Positions 16,909 through 27,778 of a DNA stretch of 64,000 nucleotides are shown here, one piece after another. The number at the start of each line of letters is the position of its first letter. Within the stretch, counting starts at the first letter, position 1. The notes under the pieces are model-generated. The model was not told the DNA's origin. It did not search any database and saw only the letters and a program-made list of their open reading frames with translations. Origin of the DNA: Filimonas lacunae (GTDB taxonomy: Bacteria > Bacteroidota > Bacteroidia > Chitinophagales > Chitinophagaceae); assembly GCF_002355595.1 (NCBI RefSeq), contig NZ_AP017422.1:5522823-5586822 (forward strand). Reading direction: 5' to 3'. The position numbers were made by a program, and so were the translations under genes.

Positions 16909-17904
16909 CTAATCCACCGGCACCAGCAATTTTTTGCATTCCTGCAACAAACGCACCCGGCCAATGGCGGCAGTACCAATTTCTTCACACACCAGGCCAC
17001 CGGCTATATTCGACATTTCAGCCGCCAGTTTAATGTCTTTGGTAATGGCATAGATAACACTGGCCACTGCAATAACAGTGTCGCCTGCACCGCTTACATC
17101 GGCAATATTGCGCACATGCGAAGGCGCCACTTTTGAGGAACTTCCCTTTTGAAAGAAAATACCTTTTTCAGATAAGGTGATCAGGGATATTTTATGTTGA
17201 AGCGTTTGGTGTAACTCAGCATGTATGTTACGGAGTGTGGCTTCATTCATATCTTCCGATATCAGGTTCAAAGCTTCTTTTACTTCTTTCAGGTTAGGCT
17301 TAAATATATCCACCCCTTTATAAGTAAAGAAATTAGCACGTTTAGGATCTACCGTTGTTACCACACCATGCTCTTTACACACCGCAATCATTTCGGTGAT
17401 GAGCGTGGGCGACAATACCCCTTTGTTATAATCTTCAAAAATCACCACCGTAGGCTGGTAGCGCTTTACGTAAGAAGCGAAGTTATACAGCAAAGCCCTT
17501 TCATCTTCGTCCCGCACATCATCGGTGATCTCCGAATCCAGGCGAATCATTTGCTGACTCCTGCTCATTACCCGTATTTTATTGGTAGTAATGCGCTCTT
17601 CACTTTTGATAATATACTTGGTATCAATATGCCTTTCCTGCAATAAGCCCAGCAACAACTCACCATCCACATCATCGCCTACTACCGAAAACAAAGTGGT
17701 TTCACACCCCAGGGAAGAAGTGTTCAATGCCACGTTGCCGGCACCACCAATGCGATGCTCTTTTCTTCCCAACGTAACCACAGGCACAGGGGCTTCCGGC
17801 GAAATACGATCCACCTTACCCCACCAATAAGTATCCAGCATTAAGTCACCAACAACGGCTACACGTACTTTTTCTAACTGCAGGAATAACTCATTAAAGT
17901 TCAT
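16909..17904 (-). CDS. hldE: D-glycero-beta-D-manno-heptose-7-phosphate kinase (PfkB family)
   Basis: 331 aa from the ATG at 17904 (MNFNELFLQLEKVRVAVVGDLMLDTYWWGKVDRISPEAPVPVV). A longer reading to 17958 is rejected because it runs deep into the upstream gene. GGAGNVALN and the catalytic DVSGAGDTVIA mark a PfkB-type kinase, and the N-terminus matches HldE/RfaE domain 1, used in ADP-heptose synthesis for LPS. The cytidylyltransferase half is absent, so this is the kinase-only (RfaE1/HldA-like) form. It overlaps the permease stop by 11 nt. Confidence 0.85.
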   Translation of the reverse strand: MNFNELFLQLEKVRVAVVGDLMLDTYWWGKVDRISPEAPVPVVTLGRKEHRIGGAGNVALNTSSLGCETTLFSVVGDDVDGELLLGLLQERHIDTKYIIKSEERITTNKIRVMSRSQQMIRLDSEITDDVRDEDERALLYNFASYVKRYQPTVVIFEDYNKGVLSPTLITEMIAVCKEHGVVTTVDPKRANFFTYKGVDIFKPNLKEVKEALNLISEDMNEATLRNIHAELHQTLQHKISLITLSEKGIFFQKGSSSKVAPSHVRNIADVSGAGDTVIAVASVIYAITKDIKLAAEMSNIAGGLVCEEIGTAAIGRVRLLQECKKLLVPVD

Positions 17905-19339
17905 GGCTTCGATCTGTTTTCTTGTTTGCGAGTGCAATGTAATAAATGGGAATACCAATTAGAACAATAATCAGACCGGGCCAGGTAAAATTTGGCTTAT
18001 AAATGATCAGCAAAGTGCAAAAAGCCAGGCCCATAATAATGAAGATAGCCGGTATAATGGGGTAACCAAAGGCTTTATAAGGCCGCTCCACATCAGGTCG
18101 TTTCTTCCGGAGTATAAAAATTCCTAAAATAGTTAATACATAGAAGATCACTACCACAAAAGACACCATATCTAATAAATCGCCATATCTGCCGCTTAAA
18201 CATAATAAACCAGCCACCGCACATTGTATCCACAAGCCAAATTCCGGCACTGCAAACTTGTTCAGCTCACGTGTTTTCTTAAAAAACAGGCCGTCTTTAG
18301 CCATGGTATAATATACACGGGCACCTGCCAGAATTAAACCGTTGTTACAGCCAAACGTAGAAATCATGATCATTACAGCAATCACTATTTTGCCTACATC
18401 GCCAAAGATGGCATTGGAAGCAGCAACAGCAACCCTGTCTTTATCAGCCGTAGCTATTTCATGTAATGGCAACACCGCTGTGTACATGAAGTTGGCCGCT
18501 ATATAAATGATGGTGACTATAAAGGTTCCTAAAAACAAACTCAGGCCAACGTTACGCTTCGGATTTTTTATTTCACCGGCAATGAAAGTAACGCCTTCCC
18601 ATGCCACGCTACTAAAAATACTGCCCACCATAGCAGCCGCAATAGCACCCAATGCTGCTGCTGTTGCATATTTTTCAACAGAGCCATCTGCATTTAGCTT
18701 ATGTAAATTCCAGGCATCGGACCAGTTGGCATGCCAAACCTCGCCCTTTGCCAGAAACAAGCCGCAGGCAATTAATCCGAAGATGCTGATCAGTTTAATG
18801 ATGGTTAAAGTGGTTTGTATAATCTTGCCATCTTTCACCCCTCTTGTATTAATGTAAGTAAGCAATACAATCGTTCCTATAGATAATAACTGTGCTGCCG
18901 AAATCTGGAAATGAACAGGCCCACTGCTGGTAGTCCATAAATCAGTAGCCCATAAAATATTGTCTTCACTTACAGCAGGAATTAAGTAAGCCGTGAATTT
19001 AGAAAAGGCCACCCCTACAGCAGCAATAGTACCCGTTTGAATAACGGCGAAAAAACTCCATCCATATAAAAAGCCCACTAATGGGTTATAGCTTTCTTTC
19101 AGATAAGTATACTGGCCACCTGCTTTGGGAAACATAGCACTTAACTCACCATAACTTACTGCAGCTGCTACGGTCATAAAACCAGTAATCATCCAAACAA
19201 TCATCAGCCAGCCACTCGAACCTACATTACGCAGCATATCGGCACTTACAATAAAAATACCTGAGCCAATCATGCTTCCGGCTACTATCATAGTACCATC
19301 CAGCAGTCCCAGTGTAGGTTTGAATTCGTTTTGGTGCAT
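17894..19339 (-). CDS. APC-superfamily amino-acid permease
   Basis: 481 aa from the ATG at 19339. A further in-frame start at 19369 lies within a terminator hairpin and is rejected. About 12 membrane segments are visible. The first carries the APC motif GTMIVAGSMIGSGIFIVSADML, and the second GGQYTYLKESYNPLVGFLYGWSFF is typical of the LAT/basic amino-acid exchanger type. The substrate cannot be told. The start codon directly follows the T-tract of the hairpin at 19340-19367. Confidence 0.85.
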   Translation of the reverse strand: MHQNEFKPTLGLLDGTMIVAGSMIGSGIFIVSADMLRNVGSSGWLMIVWMITGFMTVAAAVSYGELSAMFPKAGGQYTYLKESYNPLVGFLYGWSFFAVIQTGTIAAVGVAFSKFTAYLIPAVSEDNILWATDLWTTSSGPVHFQISAAQLLSIGTIVLLTYINTRGVKDGKIIQTTLTIIKLISIFGLIACGLFLAKGEVWHANWSDAWNLHKLNADGSVEKYATAAALGAIAAAMVGSIFSSVAWEGVTFIAGEIKNPKRNVGLSLFLGTFIVTIIYIAANFMYTAVLPLHEIATADKDRVAVAASNAIFGDVGKIVIAVMIMISTFGCNNGLILAGARVYYTMAKDGLFFKKTRELNKFAVPEFGLWIQCAVAGLLCLSGRYGDLLDMVSFVVVIFYVLTILGIFILRKKRPDVERPYKAFGYPIIPAIFIIMGLAFCTLLIIYKPNFTWPGLIIVLIGIPIYYIALANKKTDRSHEL

Positions 19340-19367
19340 AAAAAAATCCCGCTTTTTACGGGATTTC
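19340..19367 (-). terminator. Terminator abutting the permease start codon
   Basis: Minus-strand stem AAATCCCG/CGGGATTT with a T-run ending at the permease ATG. It is about 35 nt beyond the stop of the OmpH-like gene, whose terminator it presumably is, so permease expression needs read-through or an internal promoter. Confidence 0.75.
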
Positions 19368-19400
19368 AAGATAGTAAATAAACCAATATAGTGGTGAAGG

Positions 19401-20021
19401 CTATTTTTTCTTAGCGCTCTTCTCCGCTTTGTAACGCTCGTTCAGTAAACGAACTACATCAGCAGTGATGTCGCGAGAAGGATCTTTGTAATACAGGTAG
19501 TCGTATTCATTGGTACCAAACACAAACACAAAACCTTTTTCTTTCGCATAGTCTTTCAAAAAGTCCTGTATTTTCATTTTCACTTCCTGCAATCTGCGCA
19601 TGCTTTCGGCCTGCATATCCTGCTGCTGCTGCTGGGCAGTGTTCTGATATTCACTTTCCATTTGCTGCAGGGTTTGCTGAGCCTGGGTTTGCTCATTCTG
19701 TGTCATGGAACTACCCTTTTGCTGATATCCTTTTACCGTATTGTTAAACTCATTTCTAAGATTAGTTAACTTACGAACATTCTCCTCATCTTTCTGCCTT
19801 AACGCACTCCTCACCTCTTTGTAATATTCATATTGTTTTTCCAGGCTATCCGATTCAAAATACACCATTTTAACAGAGCCAGTACCTACCGCAGCTGAAT
19901 CACTTACCAGGTTAGCCATGCTGGGTTTGCTATCTGCTTTTTTTGCAGAAAAAAACAGGTAATACAAAACACCGACAGCCAACAACAAAACAATGTTCAA
20001 TCCAATTAAAAAATTCTTCAT
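19401..20021 (-). CDS. OmpH/Skp-family periplasmic chaperone-like protein
   Basis: 206 aa. The N-terminal hydrophobic segment (MKNFLIGLNIVLLLAVGVLYYLFFSAKKA) looks like an uncleaved anchor or a long signal. A long Gln/Glu-rich coiled coil follows (about 60-150, YYKEVRSALRQKDEENVRKLTNLRNEF...), then the OmpH end FLKDYAKEKGFVFVFGTNEYDYLYYKDPSRDITADVVRLLNERY. Skp-type proteins carry unfolded outer-membrane proteins. It is transcribed away from rpoC's 3' end, with its own terminator downstream. Confidence 0.85.
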   Translation of the reverse strand: MKNFLIGLNIVLLLAVGVLYYLFFSAKKADSKPSMANLVSDSAAVGTGSVKMVYFESDSLEKQYEYYKEVRSALRQKDEENVRKLTNLRNEFNNTVKGYQQKGSSMTQNEQTQAQQTLQQMESEYQNTAQQQQQDMQAESMRRLQEVKMKIQDFLKDYAKEKGFVFVFGTNEYDYLYYKDPSRDITADVVRLLNERYKAEKSAKKK

Positions 20022-20105
20022 TCAGATGATTTTGGGGTCATGAAGATAACCACACTTATTCAGTCGTGGTATGATTTATCTTATATTTTAACAGAATATA
20101 AGCAT

Positions 20106-20141
20106 GAAAAAAAGGCTGACAACCGTAATAGTTGTCAGCCC
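20106..20141 (-). terminator. rpoC terminator
   Basis: Perfect 10-bp stem GGCTGACAAC/GTTGTCAGCC with a T-run on the minus strand, 25 nt after the rpoC stop. Confidence 0.9.
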
Positions 20142-20164
20142 TTTATGTAAATACTACTTAATAA

Positions 20165-23100
20165 TTATTCATCATCGTCAAAGTTCATGGCTTCGCGTGC
20201 AGTAGAAAGCAGTTCATACTCTTCCTTGCTACCTACGATCATGTTCTCAAACGCTTTCTGACCAGTACCGGCAGGGATCAGGTGACCTGTAACAATGTTT
20301 TCTTTCAAGCCTAACATGTCATCAGTTTTACCTTGAATAGCTGCAGAGCTCAGTACCTTGGTAGTTTCCTGGAACGAAGCAGCAGAGATCCAGCTTTGTA
20401 CACCCAGTGATGCTTTGGTAATACCCAATAACACCGGTGTAGCGGTTGCAGGCTGTGCATCACGCACTTCTACCAGTTTTTTATCGTTACGACGTAAAAT
20501 AGAGTTTTCTTCTCTCAGCTCACGCAGGGTAACGATCTGACCAGCTTTCAGCTTACTGCTTTCCCCTGGTTCTGTTACTACCTTCTTATCAAAGATGCGG
20601 TCGTTCTCTTCGTTAAAGTCAAATCTGTCTTCCAGATCTTCTTCCAGGAACCTTGTGTCACCGGCGTCAACAATCTCAACCTTCTTCATCATCTGACGTA
20701 CAATTACCTCGATGTGCTTATCGTTGATTTTTACACCCTGTAAACGGTAAACTTCCTGAATTTCATTCACCACGTACTCTTGTACTGCGAATGGACCTTT
20801 GATAGCCAGGATATCTGCAGGAGCAATCTGACCATCAGATAACGGAGTACCTGCTTTAACGAAGTCACCATCCTGAACCAGGATCTGACGTGTTAACGGT
20901 ACCAGGTATTTTTTAACGATACCATCTCTTGCTTCTACAATGATTTCGCGGTTACCACGCTTCACGTTACCGAAGGCTACTACACCATCGATTTCGCAAA
21001 CAACGGCTGGGTTACCCGGGTTCCTTGCTTCAAACAATTCAGTTACACGAGGTAAGCCCCCGGTGATATCACCAGACTTACGAAGCGTTCTTGGTATTTT
21101 AACAATTACCTGGCCGGCTCTTACTTTATCGCCTTCTTCCATTACCAGACGGCTGCCTACAGGTAAGTTATAGTTTTTGATTTCCTTACCTTCTACAGAG
21201 ATAGAAGGAATACGGGTTTTATCTTTTGTTTCAATTACCACTTTATCGCGGTGACCGGTTTGCTCATCTGCTTCTTCACGGAAGGTTACACCTTCAATTA
21301 CGTTTTCGAATTTAATCTCACCCGCAATCTCCGCAACGATAACGTTGTTGAACGGATCCCATGTACAGATCGCTTCGCCTTTTTTCACCTGCTGACCATC
21401 TTTCACGTTCAGCGTTGCACCGTAAGGTACGTTGTTGGTAATTAACAGGCGGTCGTTCTTCACGTCCATGATACGCACCTCACCGGTACGACCAATAACG
21501 ATAGATACTTTTTCACCTTCATTATTTTCAGTAACAACAGTACGTAAACCATCGAACTGGATAGTACCATCGAACTTAGCGTTCAGTGAAGATTCAATAG
21601 AAGAAGAACCGGCGATACCACCCACGTGGAAGGTACGAAGTGTTAACTGTGTACCTGGTTCACCAATGGACTGTGCAGCGATGATACCAACGGCATCACC
21701 ATTCTGTGCCACGTAACCTGTAGCCAGGTTTTTACCATAACACTTCACGCACACACCGCGCTTGCTTTCGCAGGTAAGTACAGAACGGATTTCAACCGTT
21801 TCAATACCCGCTTCTTCAATCGCTTTTGCAATATCAGTAGTGATTTCTTCACCTGCATTCACCAGTATTGCATCTGTTTGCGGATGGAATACATCATGCA
21901 GTGAACTTCTACCAACAATACGATCCAACAGTGGCTCGATAATGTCTTCGTTGTCTTTCAGGGCAGATGTAGCAATACCTCTTAAAGTACCGCAATCTTC
22001 TTCCGAAATAACCACATCCTGAGATACGTCTACCAGACGACGGGTCAGGTAACCCGCATCCGCCGTTTTCAAGGCCGTATCCGCCAGACCCTTACGGGCA
22101 CCGTGCGTAGAGATGAAGTAATCCAACACGTTCAATCCACCTTTAAAGTTGGAAAGGATCGGGTTTTCGATAATTTCAGAACCAGAAGAACCAGACTTTC
22201 TTGGTTTAGCCATCAGACCTCTGATACCAGCCAGCTGTTTAACCTGTTGTTTACTACCACGCGCACCGGAATCAAGCATCATGTATACAGAGTTGAAGCC
22301 CTGTTTGTCATTCTGCATTTCGCGAATCAGCGTTTCAGTAATACGGGTATCCACACGGCTCCATATGTCAATTACCTGGTTATAACGTTCGTTATTGGTA
22401 ATTAAACCCATGTTGTAGTTTTCCCAAACCTCTTCCACTTCTACTTTCGCCTGCTCCAGCAGTTCGTTACGCATAGTAGGGATGATCAGGTCATTCACGT
22501 TGAACGACAAACCACCACGGAAGGCCATACGGAAACCGAGGGTTTTGATATCATCCAGGAATTTAGCGGTTTTAGGAACGTTGGTGATTTTGATAATGTC
22601 ACCAATGATTTCCCGCAGGCTTTTCTTGGTTAATAAAGCGTTGATGAAACCTACTTCGTGTGGAACGTGCTGGTTAAACAGTACACGGCCTACAGTAGTA
22701 TCAATCAGCTTTTTCACCAGCTGACCAGCTTCACGTACATTGGTTTTCACCTTAATGTTAGCGTGCAGGTCAACGCGGTTTTCGTTATAAGCGATAATTA
22801 CTTCTTCCATGCTGTAGAAAGCCATACCCTGGCCTTTTACAATCTCGGTTTCCGTAGTTTTCTTACCCTTGGTAATGTAATACAAGCCCAGTACCATGTC
22901 CTGAGAAGGAAGGGTGATAGGCGTACCATTTTGCGGGTTCAGAATGTTGTGAGAAGATAACATCAGCAACTGGGCTTCCAGAATTGCAGCACTGCTCAAA
23001 GGCACGTGAACCGCCATCTGGTCACCATCAAAGTCGGCGTTGAACGCCGCGGTTACTAACGGGTGCAGCTGAATAGCTTTACCTTCTACTAATCTTGGTT

Positions 23101-24454
23101 GGAAAGCCTGGATAGATAAACGGTGCAGCGTAGGGGCACGGTTTAACATTACAGGGTGACCTTTCAGAATATTTTCAAGGATATCCCAGATAACAGCTTC
23201 CTTACGGTCTACCAGCTTTTTAGCCGATTTTACTGTTTTAACGATACCTCTTTCAATCAGTTTACGAATAACAAACGGCTTGAACAATTCGGCAGCCATA
23301 TCTTTAGGTAAACCACACTCGTGCATTTTCAGCTCGGGGCCTACCACAATTACAGAACGACCAGAATAGTCAACACGCTTACCTAACAAGTTCTGACGGA
23401 AACGACCTTGTTTACCTTTCAGTACGTCACTCAAAGATTTCAGGGCGCGTCCACCTTCCGCTTTCACGGCGTTAGATTTACGGCTGTTATCGAACAGGGA
23501 ATCCACCGCTTCCTGCAACATACGTTTTTCGTTACGCAGGATCACCTCAGGAGCTTTAATCTCCAACAGACGCTTTAAACGGTTGTTACGGATAATTACA
23601 CGACGGTATAAATCGTTCAGGTCAGAAGACGCAAAACGGCCACCATCCAATGGAACTAACGGACGTAATTCAGGAGGAATAACAGGTACATATTGCATTA
23701 CCATCCACTCAGGACGGTTGGTGATGCGGGTAGAGGCATCACGGAAGCTTTCCACAACGCTCAAACGCTTTAAGGCGTCGGCTTTACGTTGTTGAGAAGT
23801 TTCGTTGGCAGCAGCATTACGCAGGGTAAAGCTCAAAGAGTCCAGGTCAATACGGGCCAGCAGGTCATGAACCGCTTCGGCACCCATTTTGGCAATGAAC
23901 TTTTGCGGATCGTCGTCACTCAGGTACTGGTTATCCTTGGGCAAATTGTCCATGATTTCCAGGTACTCTTCTTCTGTTAACAGATCGCCCGACTGCAGGT
24001 TTTTATCTTCACGAACACCCGGCTGAATTACCGCGTATCTTTCGTAATAAACAATCGTTTCTAATTTCTTAGAACTCATCCCTAACAGGTAACCAATTTT
24101 GTTAGGTAAGCTTTTAAAGTACCAGATGTGTACTACAGGAACCACCAGTTTAATGTGGCCCATGCGCTCACGACGTACTTTCTTTTCAGTAACTTCCACA
24201 CCACAACGGTCACACACAATGCCCTTGTAACGAATACGCTTGTATTTACCACAAGCACACTCATAATCTTTTACAGGACCAAAAATTCTTTCGCAAAACA
24301 GACCATCACGCTCCGGCTTGTAGGTACGGTAGTTGATGGTTTCCGGCTTAAGCACTTCACCAAAACTGCGCTCTAAAATACTATCGGGCGATGCAAGACC
24401 GATGGTGATTTTAGAGAAGGTGGCTTTAGGACGATTGTCTTTTTTCATTGCCAT
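20165..24454 (-). CDS. rpoC: DNA-directed RNA polymerase subunit beta'
   Basis: 1429 aa, full length. The N-terminal zinc ligands Cys66, Cys68, Cys81 and Cys84 (ECACGK...CDRCG) are present, and the catalytic Mg site NADFDGD is at 472-478 (Asp474, 476, 478). A second zinc site has Cys residues in [18 protein letters not shown], and the trigger-loop/bridge region reads [17 protein letters not shown]. The usual partner rpoB is not upstream; the next gene on this strand, starting 236 nt away, ends an antiporter. MAMKK has two possible Met starts two codons apart. Confidence 0.98.
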   Translation of the reverse strand: MAMKKDNRPKATFSKITIGLASPDSILERSFGEVLKPETINYRTYKPERDGLFCERIFGPVKDYECACGKYKRIRYKGIVCDRCGVEVTEKKVRRERMGHIKLVVPVVHIWYFKSLPNKIGYLLGMSSKKLETIVYYERYAVIQPGVREDKNLQSGDLLTEEEYLEIMDNLPKDNQYLSDDDPQKFIAKMGAEAVHDLLARIDLDSLSFTLRNAAANETSQQRKADALKRLSVVESFRDASTRITNRPEWMVMQYVPVIPPELRPLVPLDGGRFASSDLNDLYRRVIIRNNRLKRLLEIKAPEVILRNEKRMLQEAVDSLFDNSRKSNAVKAEGGRALKSLSDVLKGKQGRFRQNLLGKRVDYSGRSVIVVGPELKMHECGLPKDMAAELFKPFVIRKLIERGIVKTVKSAKKLVDRKEAVIWDILENILKGHPVMLNRAPTLHRLSIQAFQPRLVEGKAIQLHPLVTAAFNADFDGDQMAVHVPLSSAAILEAQLLMLSSHNILNPQNGTPITLPSQDMVLGLYYITKGKKTTETEIVKGQGMAFYSMEEVIIAYNENRVDLHANIKVKTNVREAGQLVKKLIDTTVGRVLFNQHVPHEVGFINALLTKKSLREIIGDIIKITNVPKTAKFLDDIKTLGFRMAFRGGLSFNVNDLIIPTMRNELLEQAKVEVEEVWENYNMGLITNNERYNQVIDIWSRVDTRITETLIREMQNDKQGFNSVYMMLDSGARGSKQQVKQLAGIRGLMAKPRKSGSSGSEIIENPILSNFKGGLNVLDYFISTHGARKGLADTALKTADAGYLTRRLVDVSQDVVISEEDCGTLRGIATSALKDNEDIIEPLLDRIVGRSSLHDVFHPQTDAILVNAGEEITTDIAKAIEEAGIETVEIRSVLTCESKRGVCVKCYGKNLATGYVAQNGDAVGIIAAQSIGEPGTQLTLRTFHVGGIAGSSSIESSLNAKFDGTIQFDGLRTVVTENNEGEKVSIVIGRTGEVRIMDVKNDRLLITNNVPYGATLNVKDGQQVKKGEAICTWDPFNNVIVAEIAGEIKFENVIEGVTFREEADEQTGHRDKVVIETKDKTRIPSISVEGKEIKNYNLPVGSRLVMEEGDKVRAGQVIVKIPRTLRKSGDITGGLPRVTELFEARNPGNPAVVCEIDGVVAFGNVKRGNREIIVEARDGIVKKYLVPLTRQILVQDGDFVKAGTPLSDGQIAPADILAIKGPFAVQEYVVNEIQEVYRLQGVKINDKHIEVIVRQMMKKVEIVDAGDTRFLEEDLEDRFDFNEENDRIFDKKVVTEPGESSKLKAGQIVTLRELREENSILRRNDKKLVEVRDAQPATATPVLLGITKASLGVQSWISAASFQETTKVLSSAAIQGKTDDMLGLKENIVTGHLIPAGTGQKAFENMIVGSKEEYELLSTAREAMNFDDDE

Positions 24455-24650
24455 ACGTAAAAATTACTTATTTTTTTGAGCGTAGAAAGCTCCTATTTCC
24501 ACTGTCAGAAACACATTACTGTATATACATAACAAAACCCTAACAAACTGAGCACCAGCTTATTAAGGCAATTTTGGCCTTGGCAGACCTGTATTAGTAA
24601 GTATGTTAAATGAGTGATTGGGATACAACTTTCCAAACTCCATAAGGCGG

Positions 24651-24658
24651 CAAAGGTA
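24651..24658 (-). promoter_or_regulatory. Possible -7 box for rpoC
   Basis: TACCTTTG on the minus strand fits TAnnTTTG. The upstream TTTG is at 15 nt rather than 19, so this is a weak candidate. It would give a 5' UTR near 190 nt. Confidence 0.35.
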
Positions 24659-24689
24659 AGAATTAATACAAAACAAAAAAAAAGCATCA

Positions 24690-25946
24690 CTAATTTTCAA
24701 CAGTTGACAACTTTTTTTTGCGCCGCAAAGTAAAACGCTCAATACTGAGCCCCTGCACTACCACCGAAAACACAACAACACAATAAGTAATGAATAAAAA
24801 CAAATCTTTATGTAATCCCCGGGTCAAAGTAAGCGCCAAAGCAATGGAAACCCCTCCTCTTAAACCACCCCAGGTAAGAAATAATACCGTGCGTAGCTTT
24901 AACCGCTCCTGTAACCGGATAAAAATAGCCGGAATGGCAATACTGATAAACCGGGCCACTAACACAATCACAATACAACTAAGCCCAATAGTCCAGTAAA
25001 AAGTAAAATGCTTAATCAGCAACAGCTCAAAACCAATTAAAGCAAACAACATAATATTTAATATCTCCTCAATCAGCTCCCAGAATTTATCCAGGTAGTC
25101 GCGCGAAATATCTGACATAGCATATGACTTCCCATAATTACCTATAATAATACCAGCCGACACCATCGTTAGCGGCCCCGACACCCCCAGCCCACCCGCC
25201 AGATTGTATCCTCCCATCACAATAGCCAGCGTAATCATCACTTCTATCTTATAATTGTCTATTGACTTTAAAGCCCACGATCCCACATACCCCAGCACCA
25301 GACCTAAAGCCAGCCCGCCTAAAGCTTCCCTGGCAAATACCTGGGCTATTTGTGTGAGGGTAACCGGATCATCCGGGTTGCGAATGGCATGCAGGATACT
25401 GAAAAAGATAACCAGCGCCACGCCATCATTTAACAGCGACTCCCCCGCTATTTTGGTTTCCAGAGATTTGGATATGCCCGAATTTTTTAAAATAGCCAGC
25501 ACCGACACAGGATCGGTAGGTGAAATAAGCGCTCCAAACAAAAAACAATGCAGCAACGCTATAGGAATGCCCAGCAACTGTAGCAACAGGTACAGCAACA
25601 GCCCCACAATAACAGTAGATAGAATAACGCTTATGGTAGAAAACAACAGTACCGATAACTTCTGATTCTTCAAATCATCAATACGTATCTGTATAGTACC
25701 GGCAAACAACAGGAAGCTGAGCACCGCCCCTGTAAGCATCTTGCTAAAATCAACCGAATCAATAAGCGCAATGGAATCCTGGAAAAAGGAAGGAAACAGG
25801 TTACTGCATAATATCAGTACCAGGGAAATGAATATAGCAATGATCATTACCCCAATTGTACTGGGCAGCCTTAACAGCTTTTGATTGAGATAAGCTATTA
25901 CGGCCGCCAATACAATAACGATAGAAAAGGTGTTATATAGGTTCAT
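24690..25946 (-). CDS. Na+/H+ antiporter, CPA1 (NhaP-like) family
   Basis: 418 aa with about 12 membrane segments. GALISPTDPVSVLAILKNSGISKSLETKIAGESLLNDGVALVIFFSIL (about 137-184) contains the CPA1 ion-binding Asp pair (PTDP and the ND motif). A later Arg-rich TWGGLRGGVSIALALTL is the conserved R-G-G helix. It exchanges Na+ or K+ for H+ at the inner membrane. Transcribed toward rpoC, with an AT-rich 235-nt gap between. Confidence 0.88.
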   Translation of the reverse strand: MNLYNTFSIVIVLAAVIAYLNQKLLRLPSTIGVMIIAIFISLVLILCSNLFPSFFQDSIALIDSVDFSKMLTGAVLSFLLFAGTIQIRIDDLKNQKLSVLLFSTISVILSTVIVGLLLYLLLQLLGIPIALLHCFLFGALISPTDPVSVLAILKNSGISKSLETKIAGESLLNDGVALVIFFSILHAIRNPDDPVTLTQIAQVFAREALGGLALGLVLGYVGSWALKSIDNYKIEVMITLAIVMGGYNLAGGLGVSGPLTMVSAGIIIGNYGKSYAMSDISRDYLDKFWELIEEILNIMLFALIGFELLLIKHFTFYWTIGLSCIVIVLVARFISIAIPAIFIRLQERLKLRTVLFLTWGGLRGGVSIALALTLTRGLHKDLFLFITYCVVVFSVVVQGLSIERFTLRRKKKLSTVEN

Positions 25947-25973
25947 GACAATAAAAAGGACTTCTCCCGTAAA

Positions 25974-26810
25974 CTACTTCTGCTGCACCATCGGATAGTG
26001 ATCTATGGTTTCAAATACATTCCGTGGATCTTGTTTCAGGATAGTAATAAAGCGCCTTAACGAATCGGCATACTGTGCGCTGGCAAACATGCGGTCATGC
26101 GCCAGAATCACTACCGTATTAGGCGTATAACTGGTATAGTTTTCAAATTTGGTATTGACTTCCTGCGCCATTTTTTCGGCACTTTGAATTGGAGTAGAAT
26201 TGCCTTTAAAGCCCCATTCCACATCCCAGCCAATAACATCATACCCCAATGAGTCTAGTTTTTTACAAACAGCCAGCGGAATTTTCGGGCCACGAATTTC
26301 TCCTTTATGCACCCAGTTATTATTACCAGGCAGGCGAATAATTTTCACAGGTATCTTCAGTTCTTCCCCAGCGCGTAAAAAATCTTTTACGGCGCTATCT
26401 GCATGTGTGTAAAAATTGCGGTAGTTGTTTTTAAACCCATGCGAATAACTATGGTTGGCAGTTAAAAACTCCGGATAACTGTTATGCAAAGAATCTACAA
26501 TAAGCTTACGCCTGTGGTCGAACTGGTGCATACCCACCAGAAAAAATGTGGCTTTAACGCCCTGTTCGTGAAAAACAGCTTTACACATATTTGTTCCCGG
26601 AGGCTGCGGGCCATCATCAAAAGTGAGGTAGATATACCTTTTGGTACTGTCCAGCTTCATAGGCGTGCCCGGGCCTGCAGGAGCCACTACTACAGGTTTT
26701 GTACTGTCTGCCGCTGCTTTATCCTTCTTGTCTCTCCCCCCGCAGGAGGCTAACATTCCCATAATAGCAGCAAAAAGAATCGAAGAGGTTACTGTTTTTT
26801 GTGTTCTCAT
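25974..26810 (-). CDS. Polysaccharide deacetylase (NodB/CE4) lipoprotein
   Basis: 278 aa. Lipobox LASC with Cys23 after a signal peptide, then a short low-complexity linker and the CE4 domain: TFDDGP (63-68) for the catalytic base and metal Asp, and NHSYSH with His120 and His124 as metal ligands. It probably deacetylates N-acetylated glycans in the periplasm or at the outer membrane. Its stop is 28 nt from the antiporter start on the same strand, so the two may share a transcript. Confidence 0.88.
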   Translation of the reverse strand: MRTQKTVTSSILFAAIMGMLASCGGRDKKDKAAADSTKPVVVAPAGPGTPMKLDSTKRYIYLTFDDGPQPPGTNMCKAVFHEQGVKATFFLVGMHQFDHRRKLIVDSLHNSYPEFLTANHSYSHGFKNNYRNFYTHADSAVKDFLRAGEELKIPVKIIRLPGNNNWVHKGEIRGPKIPLAVCKKLDSLGYDVIGWDVEWGFKGNSTPIQSAEKMAQEVNTKFENYTSYTPNTVVILAHDRMFASAQYADSLRRFITILKQDPRNVFETIDHYPMVQQK

Positions 26811-26910
26811 TTCGGAAATACAGTTTAATCAAATGAATATAAGCTATTTAACCCGAAAACCGTGCCGACTGCAACAGCCTGCCCCATTCTATTGAGTAAC
26901 AGGTGCCTTA

Positions 26911-27147
26911 TTGAACTTTCAAAAATTTCTAAAAATATTTTCACTAATACTTGTTAGTTTAAATTCTATGCTGTTATTTTGATACAGCAAATGCAAACAA
27001 CGCATGGCTCTCTAACAGATACTTGCTAAAAGATTACTTGCCAGAAATAATAACGATTGCCGGTTTAGTACCCGCCATATGAAAAGAGGATATTTTGATT
27101 GTGTTTAAATGAATAACGCGCCGGTTTATCCGGCGCGTATTTTTTTG
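26911..27147 (+). ncRNA. Candidate small RNA gene, copy 1 (promoter-like 5' end, terminator 3' end)
   Basis: Intergenic element with a second copy at 37620-37853. Both start TTGAACTTTCAAAAATTTCT and share a perfectly identical 64-nt block (27052-27115 = 37760-37823). TTG(26951)-21 nt-TATTTTG(26975-26981) could be a promoter, giving an RNA of about 160 nt. The 3' end is a 9-bp stem (27116-27138) plus T7. Compared with copy 2 the stem has three compensatory pair changes (A-T/G-C, C-G/T-A, G-C/A-T), so the hairpin is selected. Neighbours are both minus-strand genes, which excludes an mRNA 3' UTR. No conserved reading frame: the copies' frames differ. Confidence 0.6.
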
Positions 27148-27151
27148 CCCC

Positions 27152-27778
27152 CTATCCTCCAAACACGACTACACTTACTTCACTGTTTTGACCTACAGAT
27201 TCGTCGTTGCTATAACAACGGGCCATATACTCACGAATCTCCGCTTTACCTGCCACTTTTAACGGCCTGGTATCTTTGTAGGGCGAACGTTCTGCGTTGC
27301 CAATCTCTTCCCATTTTTCTTCTGTATCACGGATACGGGAGAAAATGGTTACACCCGTTTGGCCACGCTTATTAAAGCCCACTTCCACATATTCCGGAAA
27401 AACATTCACTTTAAGTGTTGGCTGAAGTGTAAGTCTGCTTTGAGCACCTGTAAGATTGATAATGCCCAATGCGCCACCTATATTTTCCGTAAACGATGCA
27501 TGCCGTTTTAACACTACCGCAGTGTTGGCTATAAAGTTAACCTCCTCATTACGCACCATATTCTTCAACAGAACGGCATCTGAATAGTCTTGTTTTTTAA
27601 CAACAACCGTTAATAATGCATCAATAGCTTTCTGAGCCTTATCCGTCAACTCTGACACCTGGATAGCCGTAAGGCCCAGCGTTGGCCCTACAATCGTTAT
27701 CTGTTCTTTAAAATTGTTTAACCAACGAACTAATTCGGCATCTGCTGCGGGAATAAAATAACCATATGTCTTTTTCAT
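27152..27778 (-). CDS. Hypothetical protein
   Basis: 208 aa. N-terminal half helical (FIPAADAELVRWLNNFKEQI...LTDKAQKAIDALLTVVVKKQDYSDAVLLKNMVRNEEVNFIANTAVVLKRH); C-terminal half beta-rich (VNVFPEYVEVGFNKRGQTGVTIFSRIRDTEEKWEEIG...PYKDTRPLKVAGKAEIREYMARCY), resembling a small Ig/Fn-like domain with a purine-nucleoside-free core. No signal peptide. I do not recognise a named family. It ends convergently 5 nt from the sRNA copy-1 terminator, which may serve both strands. Confidence 0.6.
   Translation of the reverse strand: MKKTYGYFIPAADAELVRWLNNFKEQITIVGPTLGLTAIQVSELTDKAQKAIDALLTVVVKKQDYSDAVLLKNMVRNEEVNFIANTAVVLKRHASFTENIGGALGIINLTGAQSRLTLQPTLKVNVFPEYVEVGFNKRGQTGVTIFSRIRDTEEKWEEIGNAERSPYKDTRPLKVAGKAEIREYMARCYSNDESVGQNSEVSVVVFGG

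Noticed and set aside
20358-23980. Several plus-strand frames opposite rpoC
   Set aside because: All are antisense shadows of a highly conserved gene with strong codon bias.
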